A stretch of 64,000 nt of DNA, taken from NCBI GenBank assembly GCA_025267735.1, contig CM046297.1, positions 10,352,515 through 10,416,514 on the forward strand, in the 5' to 3' direction. This DNA is from Mactra quadrangularis (lineage: Eukaryota > Mollusca > Bivalvia > Venerida > Mactridae). Shown piece by piece: positions 61,001 to 64,000 of this stretch. Every line of letters begins with the position of its first letter. Positions within the stretch are counted from its first letter, which is position 1. The notes beneath the pieces are model-generated. The model had not been told where the DNA came from, did no database searches, and saw only the letters and a list, made by a program, of their open reading frames with translations. The translations under genes were made by a program, and so were the position numbers.

Positions 61001-63276
61001 CTATGTATGACCGTATTCGAGAAAATTGTGATCAAGGGAATCAGGCTATAGAACATTATAATGTTCTTAATGAAGCTCTTTCGGCAACTGTTAGAATAAT
61101 GAATATGAATATGTTGCAGTGGAATGAATATTTGGAACAAAATCTGTCGGTATGTGTTTTGAGTATTTTTTTGTAAACTTGTACTTGTATTATATTTAAG
61201 CATTATATTTTTATATTTTTTATTAAGCATTATATTTTATACAAACGCTAGTACATAAACACGTAAAAATCTAATGTTTAGCGGTATACTTTTATTCATT
61301 GGCTTAAATCATTTGATTAAAAACATTGCGAGCTGTTAAACTGACCTTTTTATGACATACTTTTCTGTTTGTTTATTTTTTGTAAATACTAACGAAAATA
61401 TCTATGCGTTATTTATTTGTGGTACACCAGCTGGGCATTTTGTAAAATGCATAAAACCGAACGAAACATTAAACTTAAATGTGAACTTCTTTCCCATAAA
61501 ACGAAAACAGTGTTGAATAAAATGGGCATTAAAATATAGTTAGTTACTCCACGCAAAACATTGTAACATGGTGTATTGATTTTTACCCTGGACTTAAATC
61601 AATGAGATCTGCGTTTGAGTTCTGTTTATGATAAGCCGTATCCTCCTTTTACATTAAAAATACACTTAACAAATGTTCTAACTACACTGAAGCTATCATT
61701 TGCATTTTCTCCAAATCCTTAAAGACTATCGCTTTGAAACTTTGAACTCAAAAAGAAACATTACTTTCCGTTGCTTTTGGTACTTTAATGATAAAGGTGT
61801 ATGTGAGTTTACAAAAGTAATGGGGGGTAATCAAAAGTGATAAAAACAATAAAGGATATAACAACCATTTGCTCGAATGACTCAAGACATCACTCTTTAA
61901 GAAATAAAATAAAGAAAGCCTTAGGTAGTCTGTCCCATTTGTAAAACATTACGTGTCGTAATTGTTGTAGATAAGCCGGTGGATTACAGTATACTCTCTT
62001 TATTTTTGTCCATACGCTCTCAATAGGTTTGAGGTCTTAAGATTTGAATGGCCAATCCAGGACATTAACCCTCGTCTGTACAAGGAAATCGCTCATGCAC
62101 GATCAGACAGAATGAGCTGGTGCATGCTCGTGCATGAGTTGTTAGTTTCTGCAATTATGTGGCGTCCATGGCGTCCAAAAGTCACCCTTGCTGTTTCCAC
62201 CATCGAGAGCTTCCTATTCCATAAGTTGCTATAATTATTAACCGGCCTAGTCGTTGTATAGTGACCTTTAGACAATGTCGTCTTCTGGTATCATTCATAT
62301 TTCCGGCACTGTTAAACTTAGCCACCAGGTTCAACATAGAGTGCTTCTGAACATTCAAAATCCGTGCTACATGAAAGTCAAAAGTGAATAGAATTTTTTT
62401 TTTTGACAGGACAATTGCTATCATACGGCTCAATAAATTGTTCGATAACAAAAATGTATCATTATTACTCAAAACAGAGTTCGAACTTGGTTAAAAGCCA
62501 TGCCGACCTGAAAAAGGCCCACACCTTGGGTCCTTTCTTCGATAGACATGCGCGCCTTGATATGTTTCGTACATAGTACATACGACAAGCTATACATTTA
62601 CCTCGTGGCATTTATTTCCCGCCAAAAACTGTCTTGCACGTGCACAACAACCGGATTTGTACTCATTTAACCGTTGGTACTAAACACGTCCGATTTCATT
62701 GTAAAAACACATAAGACATGTACAGGTCGTCCATGTAAACATTGCGTATATAAACATAGTCAGTTTCATTACACACCATTATTTAGGGGTGCATTATTTG
62801 TACAATTTTACAGATTTGTTAGTTAACACTTTTTTTGTACAATTTTTATAATGAATTTACAATCATATCATACAAAATTTAAATGTGCATATACACTATT
62901 TAAATAAATGTTAAATATCAAATTAGTATGTTTAAATCAGTAAATTGTTGTTCTTGCATCAGCTTTTTCGCCTAAATAGTGGGCAAGTCCATTGTTTAAA
63001 GCACATAACCACGCATGACCTGGAATACGACCTGTAGCTTTTGTTGTTTTTACTTTGTGTATAAATATTGTGCAATTTGGATCATTTGTTAAACCCTAAT
63101 ACCCATTTCAACTAGGTGTAGTATGAACATTGGTTAAGTGTAGTTACAATAATTATTTTTATTCATTTCAGGATTGGAATGATGTATTTGCTCCTATTGT
63201 GTTACAATCAAAGCGCATTGCAGATATATGGAACAAGGGTCTACACGATGCATTGCTCAACTGTCTCAAAGAAAAT
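30714..63276 (+). CDS. RNF213: RNF213-like giant E3 ligase, 5' part (eleven coding exons, 3' end outside the window)
   Basis: RNF213 is a very large cytosolic AAA+ and RING E3 ubiquitin ligase, in vertebrates active at lipid droplets and in coating intracellular bacteria by ubiquitylating lipid A. Coding exons: 30714-31020, 31819-35227, 36586-36735, 42631-42830, 54133-54431, 58803-59056, 59455-59679, 60045-60285, 60567-60622, 60873-61149 and 63172-63276, in all 5,523 nt or 1,841 codons. Phases agree at every junction. Domain order: zinc ribbons; about 40 tandem 27-residue repeats; a CBM20-like domain split over exons 3 and 4; then DVWHQFDGFFE and a long helical region matching the vertebrate order. 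The start is supported by an in-frame TAA at 30702-30704. AAA+ modules and RING lie to the right. The vertebrate protein has a disordered linker where this one has the repeat array. Confidence 0.85.
31021..31818 (+). other. RNF213-like intron 1
   Basis: AT-rich sequence with no exon or repeat recognised. The donor GTGAAT and the acceptor TTTCTAGTTTCAG match in phase (G plus AA gives Glu). Confidence 0.6.
31819..35227 (+). CDS. RNF213: RNF213-like exon 2: giant coding minisatellite exon
   Basis: The exon is 3,409 nt. The non-repeat start reads ALKIEKEGNKKIITSDELHI and leads to VVPPNTKLDP. From about 31935 to 35154 an 81-bp unit is repeated about 40 times, encoding DPTKETSHTPNEERVPGDN followed by AVHPDGKP with a few recurrent variants (VPGDN or EPEYN; NVER or NEER; TKET or TTET). 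It ends with KSETLPPFDNQKC...MKASDY, then donor AG|GTTTGT at 35228. The repeats are hydrophilic, Pro/Glu/Lys/Asp-rich, with no hydrophobic core, so they are probably disordered. Every unit keeps the frame. The next exon completes Arg. The repeat number may be collapsed or expanded in assemblies. Confidence 0.9.
31935..35154 (+). repeat. 81-bp coding tandem array, about 40 units
   Basis: Units are highly uniform at the nucleotide level, for example AATGCAGTACATCCTGATGG recurring every 81 bp. Variant types are interspersed rather than graded, which suggests repeated unequal exchange or gene conversion. Units near the left edge (31935-32030) and the last partial unit are the most diverged. Confidence 0.95.
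35228..36585 (+). other. RNF213-like intron 2
   Basis: It contains a tRNA-like relic at 35823-35914 (minus strand). No exon or other element is recognised. Confidence 0.5.
35823..35914 (-). repeat. tRNA-like relic (SINE head or tRNA pseudogene)
   Basis: Read on the minus strand, an A-box-like ATAGCGCAGTCGGTAAC and a B-box-like GGTTCGAACC are present about 50 bases apart. The T stem does not pair well and the acceptor ends are not complementary, so it is not a working tRNA gene. Confidence 0.5.
36586..36735 (+). CDS. RNF213: RNF213-like exon 3: first half of CBM20-like domain
   Basis: The acceptor is TTTGTAG ending at 36585. The exon enters with one base completing Arg (AG plus A) and leaves with AG before GTAAGAAT at 36736. 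It encodes VQNDTIKIRFHLLVSDEHKF, then an ILTFGDYELGGWQ segment. The FGDYELGGW word fits the G..LG.W strand of CBM20 starch/glycogen-binding domains, which RNF213 proteins carry near this place. Confidence 0.82.
36832..36875 (+). repeat. Family B, short fragment
   Basis: CAATCAAAGCACTGGAGTG is followed directly by ACCTGAACTTATC, so the CTGGAGGAACGATG part is deleted relative to the copy at 9147. Confidence 0.5.
37503..37524. repeat. 8-bp hairpin
   Basis: TCACGGCG and CGCCGTGA are inverse complements around TCTCAA. The CACGGCGT word also appears in SINE bodies near 43864, so this may be a SINE scrap. Confidence 0.4.
38030..38790 (+). repeat. Repeat family E, tandem block with unit near 155 bp
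   Basis: GACAGTAAC/GACAGTTAT words at 38167, 38415, 38572 and 38727 mark four units. Each contains TATCTCTGCCATTTATGGTT-like, TTATGAAATTTC-like and ATGGATTATTT-like segments. The first interval (248 bp) includes an extra TTACGTCACGC...GATAACCGCTG segment that is itself duplicated. A single copy lies at 13490-13640. Confidence 0.65.
38814..39020 (+). mobile_element. Palindromic MITE, family C
   Basis: It begins CCGTGTTCAGTATCTACTGT TAGCAAACGTTACGG and ends CCGTTACAGAATGTTCAAGG TACCTGAACACG, so the ends pair (GTGTTCAG/CTGAACAC). Inside are ACTCAACAC/ACAACTCAATCC on the left and GTTGAGTTG/GGGTTGAGCTGTC words on the right. It abuts the family E block. Confidence 0.7.
39109..39166 (+). repeat. 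Short dispersed repeat shared with 19394-19446
   Basis: TATACACGGCTAAACG, TTCAAGCATTTTTTGAAATG and CTTATACTTG match in order. Confidence 0.5.
39812..40270. mobile_element. Candidate inverted element rich in TGACGTCA
   Basis: CCTTTATCTTGACGTCA at the left and TGACGTCAAATAAAG at the right are inverse-related. TGACGTCA occurs at 39820, 39840 and 40258, with ACGACGTCA near 40230. The arms are short and imperfect and I found no target duplication. TGACGTCA equals a CRE half-site pair, but no promoter is known here. Confidence 0.35.
40444..40545 (+). repeat. ACAT/ACAC microsatellite
   Basis: Impure runs of ACAC, ACAT and CATA units. The short frame at 40415-40633 is a by-product. Confidence 0.7.
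42070..42218 (-). repeat. Family B, inverted copy
   Basis: Read on the minus strand it begins AATCAAAGCACTGGAATGCC TGGAAGAACGATGACCTGAA and then ATATTTTTTAAATAAAGATT, close to the copy at 54807. The far end is approximate. Confidence 0.6.
42631..42830 (+). CDS. RNF213: RNF213-like exon 4: second half of CBM20-like domain
   Basis: The acceptor is TTTTTTTGCAG ending at 42630 and the donor is GTGAGT at 42831. The correct frame is not the one starting at the nearest ATG: it uses the single base A to complete Arg, then reads CIDGNIFEFEFQENISRHL and RRIPYKYSLEKIEKEKILWE, ending TLTVTYKKI plus one base. IPYKY followed by a strand fits the CBM20 fold. The overlapping frame at 42579-42815 is a shadow. 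Confidence 0.82.
43171..43470 (+). repeat. Dispersed repeat family G, copy 1
   Basis: TGTACAGGTCGTCCACGTAA, TTTCATTACACAC, ATGTGCATATACACTA, CCATTGTTTAAAG and ACGCATGACCTAGAATACGA match 62718-63036 in order over about 300 bp. Both copies lie in introns of the same gene. Confidence 0.7.
43553..43706 (+). mobile_element. Degraded tRNA-derived SINE
   Basis: Head: CTACTAGCTCAGACAGTAGG (A-box region) and GGGTCGTGAGTTCGATTATC (B-box region). The tail part, GCCGTAATATGACC ... CTACGGCGTTAAACCC, matches the SINE-tail relic near 1808-1872. The same head recurs at 55815. Confidence 0.6.
43798..44100 (-). mobile_element. Intact tRNA-derived SINE, 303 bp, with 13-bp target duplication
   Basis: The element runs right to left on the minus strand: CCCGGGTCGATAGCGCAGTT, with A box TAGCGCAGTTGG, B box GGTTCGAATCC, a body, then an AAAT-repeat tail ending at 43798. 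TTCGATTGTTAAT flanks it perfectly on both sides (43785-43797 and 44101-44113), proving recent target-primed insertion. A decayed relative is at 4763-4960. Short frames at 43968-44193 lie inside it and are not genes. Confidence 0.9.
45661..49682 (-). mobile_element. Tx1/L1-type non-LTR retrotransposon, 5'-truncated and degraded
   Basis: Read on the minus strand: an endonuclease lacking its first part (from about 49682), reverse transcriptase, a C-terminal zinc-knuckle-like block, then probable 3' untranslated sequence below 46062. It is interrupted by frameshifts near 48905, 47475 and 46735 and by an in-frame TAA near 47897. It lies antisense in an RNF213-like intron. The left (3') boundary is not determined and may be anywhere from 45.65 to 46.06 kb. 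Confidence 0.75.
46062..49680 (-). pseudogene. Tx1/L1-type LINE ORF2 remnant: endonuclease and reverse transcriptase
   Basis: Segments in order on the minus strand: endonuclease 49680-48857 with FGSQSRGVCILI, CIYGPNRD, VGGDFN and the GYRTDHSLVVLS end; reverse transcriptase from 48912 with NYSAPGNSGFTAAFYKVFW, CIPKGNK, NWRPISLLN, DQTGFIPGR and IDFATAFDS. After a TAA, the same frame continues with GCRQGDPLSPYLFIL and the catalytic YADDTSLLL near 47730. A frame change near 47475 leads into GLPSPPDE...FLWSNNPDK, and another near 46735 into the C-terminal LGTKFLLKKMG...CTFC...HLFFDC segment. The WxxxN...YADD style and the CTFC...HLF.DC block are typical of the Tx1/L1 group. The copy is inactive. 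Confidence 0.82.
52140..52420 (+). mobile_element. (CCGT)n-type dispersed molluscan repeat, second kind
   Basis: It starts TTTTTATACGCCCG with a small hairpin CCGAAGTGAAACTTCGG, then CCGTCCGTCTGTCCGTCCGG (52193 onward), then AATATCTTGAAAAGTTTCTG, TCATGGTACTTGGTAGG and GACAAAGGTCAAAGTCACTG. The 3' limit is approximate. It differs in body from the element at 6753-7740 but shares the (CCGT)n start. Confidence 0.6.
53473..53623. mobile_element. Palindromic MITE of about 150 bp
   Basis: TCGGTGTAAGATCGACATAT TTCACC on the left pairs with GGTGAAATATAAATCTATCT TACACCGA on the right. Outer words ATATTCGTCGG and AAAGAATAT also pair partly, and inner GAGCT words mirror each other. No coding potential. 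Confidence 0.65.
54133..54431 (+). CDS. RNF213: RNF213-like exon 5
   Basis: The acceptor is CTAACTTCAG ending at 54132 and the donor is GTAAGT at 54432. It enters with two bases completing Asp and leaves in phase 0. It encodes DVWHQFDGFFECKETIREQI, LEATGRLGRIFFESE, a helical stretch, and a Tyr/Phe-rich end KCFQYEQQFKQF. A W-H-Q-(Y/F)-D motif right after the CBM20 domain is also found in vertebrate RNF213. Continuation of the frame to 54494 is intronic read-through. Confidence 0.83.
54527..54690 (-). mobile_element. Family C MITE, inverted and end-truncated
   Basis: It begins GCAGCGTGTTCAGTTACCTT GAACGTTCC and carries ACAACTCAACCCGTAGACAA CTCAACCAGAGACAACTCAA as three direct words, followed by GATTGAGTTGTCCC and GGGTTGAGTTGT as their inverse. 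The far end with the GCTAACAGT word is missing. Confidence 0.65.
54807..55035 (+). repeat. Family B copy
   Basis: ATCAAAGCACTGAAATGCTG GAAGAACGATGACCTGA is followed by AAATAAAGATTTCAAATATG, then a CTCATGGCAAAATTTATCTT segment near 54991 that matches 9311-9330. Confidence 0.65.
55815..55960 (+). mobile_element. Degraded tRNA-derived SINE
   Basis: CCGGTTAGCACACTAAATTG, then GGACGCAAGTCTACAGATCT and GGGGTCGTGGGTTTGATCAC, give the same head as at 43553. The 3' part is decayed (GTATCGGGTTAAACC). Confidence 0.55.
56009..56103. repeat. Perfect 26-bp inverted repeat
   Basis: CAAAGCAGAAAATATGGAAC GCAGAA (56009-56034) is the exact inverse complement of 56078-56103, with a 43-bp spacer. It could fold into a stem-loop in the intron RNA. 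The perfect match suggests a recent origin. Confidence 0.8.
56986..57195 (+). mobile_element. Palindromic MITE, family C
   Basis: TGCGTGTTCAGTAACGACTG TTAGCTAATGTAGC starts it and CTTCCGTTACGGAACGTTTT GGAACGTTG ends it. Inside, GACAACTCAACCC-type words on the left mirror GATTGAGTTGTC, GGTTGAGTTGTC and GGTTGAATTGTTC on the right. Confidence 0.7.
57841..58560 (+). repeat. Tandem duplication of a 360-bp unit (two copies, about 98% alike)
   Basis: Copy 1 is 57841-58200 and copy 2 is 58201-58560. By eye I count fewer than ten differences. Each unit holds ACACAAGCCAGCGTAGTTAT, GAAGCGTGAAAAG and a palindromic segment around CATCATGATGTTTAGACATC. A diverged single relative is at 10190-10375. Confidence 0.92.
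58803..59056 (+). CDS. RNF213: RNF213-like exon 6
   Basis: The acceptor is TTCTCTTATTTAG ending at 58802 and the donor is GTGGTA at 59057. It enters in phase 0 and leaves with AG (Arg split). It encodes MAYKLSNIMINKWHVKENGC, ALTILKVFHSLDLRVQDT and ADKDRNKCRDFLLADHVFPE. Helical, no catalytic motif; it belongs to the N-arm region of RNF213. Confidence 0.75.
59455..59679 (+). CDS. RNF213: RNF213-like exon 7
   Basis: The acceptor is TTTTTGTTTAAG ending at 59454; one base completes Arg. It encodes KQLLRVMVDLVDSI, PRWLFLMPWMHILSGACDPF, MPIWWGLDKIKAHSY and FKNINGP. The WL..MP..H.L...PF and WWG words match the vertebrate RNF213 pattern after the CBM20 domain. The donor GTGTAT starts at 59680, two bases carried over. 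Confidence 0.78.
60045..60285 (+). CDS. RNF213: RNF213-like exon 8
   Basis: The acceptor is CATTTTAG ending at 60044; one base completes Cys. It encodes DVSTVLNKLRPLFEIDYLLP, TFIASVDLKDLYILIKED, then DARLANLTFQVKRYPPKTDY and RHPSSEEE. The donor GTAATA starts at 60286, phase 0. Confidence 0.76.
60567..60622 (+). CDS. RNF213: RNF213-like exon 9 (short)
   Basis: The 56-nt exon lies between GATTTTTCAG and GTATCT. It encodes KVQTCLFALMTQLQETFY plus a split codon (AG), completed as Ser by the next exon. It is too short for an unaided reading-frame search; it is supported by phase on both sides. Confidence 0.65.
60873..61149 (+). CDS. RNF213: RNF213-like exon 10
   Basis: The acceptor is TTTATATTTTAG ending at 60872 and the donor is GTATGT at 61150, phase 0 out. 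It encodes ENYKLKQWLDNYLIAYDLLK, RPETICYCTQIFLHCIAMYD, then IEHYNVLNEALSATVRIMNM and LQWNEYLEQNLS. Strongly helical. Confidence 0.76.
62000..62480 (-). pseudogene. Tc1/mariner-type transposase relic
   Basis: On the minus strand, 62400-62200 encodes an N-terminal helix-turn-helix-like stretch: VARILNVQKHSMLNLVAKFN, then an RRRH linker and IQRLGRLII. After a gap, 62066-62007 encodes VLDWPFKS, a stop, then DLKPIESVW. The DWP..SPDLNPIE.LW signature is the C-terminal catalytic block of Tc1 transposases. The middle, with the first two catalytic Asp residues, is largely deleted. Inactive. Confidence 0.65.
62718..63036 (+). repeat. Dispersed repeat family G, copy 2
   Basis: Counterpart of 43171-43470, same strand. 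Shared words include TGTACAGGTCGTCCATGTAA and ACGCATGACCTGGAATACGA. No coding potential. Confidence 0.7.
63172..63276 (+). CDS. RNF213: RNF213-like exon 11 (last visible)
   Basis: The acceptor is ATTCATTTCAG ending at 63171 and the donor is GTAAAT at 63277; 35 codons, phase 0 at both ends. It encodes DWNDVFAPIVLQSKRIADIW, then NKGLHDALLNCLKEN. The donor is not the strongest type, but the frame soon loses coding character beyond it. Confidence 0.68.
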
Positions 63277-64000
63277 GTAAATTTATATTTACTAGTAATT
63301 ATTTACATTTATGAATGTTGTTGGACTTTTCTTAGGACAAAACTGTACACGTCCTTGGTTATGATTCATTTTAAGTTCTAAATATAACTGAATAATGTTT
63401 CATGTCACATTTACGGGTTAAGATATACAATTTATCATGTTTTAATGAATATTTTATCAAATATACCTTTCCCGTTTAAGAAATCACCATAATACGAAAT
63501 GTTTTTACTATTTGGAATTTCTAAAGTTTAAACAATATTCAATTGTCCGAGAGCTCGCAAGGTTTTAATTGCGGTATCGCGCCCAAAAGGTTTGATGAGT
63601 GATTCTGATGCAGTTTTGTCTGAGGAATTCAAAAATATGTATTTCTTAAAACTGGCGAGGTAGGCATTTCCCACAATTTCCCACGTTACCAAAACATCAA
63701 AATGCACCCTAATCTTAATGCATACTTTTTCAGCTGTTACTAACATCAAATCACATTTTTCATAAATTATATTTTATTTAGAATGCATTTAGAATCCATT
63801 GGAAAATGATCACATTGATATTATTTATTCAAAAACATGTTAACTTTTTGTTTTTGTCATAATAGTAAGCACTTATGATTATAAAAAAAGTTTCAACACC
63901 AATTTCATACATGTTGTACTGTAACGTAAATAAAAGCTGGTATATCATCGGTATAGGCACTAAATTTCATATGATTGGTGCAAATATGTTGTAAACGCAT
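63277..64000 (+). other. Start of RNF213-like intron 11
   Basis: AT-rich sequence. I see no further exon before the window ends. Confidence 0.5.

Larger units (their letters stand above)
61150..63171 (+). other. RNF213-like intron 10
   Basis: It holds a Tc1-type transposase relic (about 62000-62480, minus strand) and family G copy 2 (62718-63036). Nothing else is recognised. Confidence 0.55.

Overview
The window is eukaryotic, AT-rich, and dominated by introns and dispersed repeats. The repeat types point to a lophotrochozoan, most likely a bivalve mollusc: tRNA-derived SINEs ending in an AAAT-type tail, elements built on (CCGT)n runs, PHD-finger CR1-type and Tx1/L1-type LINEs, a Tc1 relic and many fold-back elements. 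This is inferred from the content only; no species marker is present.

Two host genes can be reconstructed exon by exon, with matching splice phases. The first is the 3' half of a VPS4-like AAA+ ATPase (four coding exons, 1435-5362, + strand). It covers the end of the ATPase large domain, the small domain, the beta domain and the C-terminal helix, with the polyadenylation signal at 5694. It is clearly VPS4 in order and motifs, but it is divergent, and two residues of the arginine-finger block are replaced. The second is the 5' part of an RNF213-like giant E3 ligase gene (eleven coding exons, 30714-63276, + strand, 1,841 codons so far). It encodes zinc ribbons, then one huge exon with about 40 tandem 27-residue repeats (81 bp each), then a CBM20-like domain split over two exons, then a helical region. 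The AAA+ and RING parts must lie beyond the right edge.

The 25 kb between the genes (about 5.7-30.7 kb) holds no host exon I can support. It carries a (CCGT)n element with 168-bp internal tandem repeats (6753-7740), a 31-bp minisatellite, a tRNA-derived SINE, a complete 1.32-kb long-inverted-repeat element with a perfect 8-bp target duplication (16381-17700), a TA-flanked MITE (19504-19831), a 1.26-kb DNA element with a 6-bp target duplication that contains a possible terminal coding exon (22171-23426), a CR1-type LINE with one nonsense codon (about 24.08-27.48 kb) and a 17-bp minisatellite.

The RNF213-like introns hold a degraded Tx1/L1-type LINE in antisense (about 46.06-49.68 kb), an intact SINE with a 13-bp target duplication (43798-44100), a 360-bp tandem duplication, several copies of a palindromic GTTGAGTTGTC MITE, and a Tc1-type transposase relic. 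At least seven dispersed families occur more than once in the window (called A to G below), in both gene introns and intergenic DNA.
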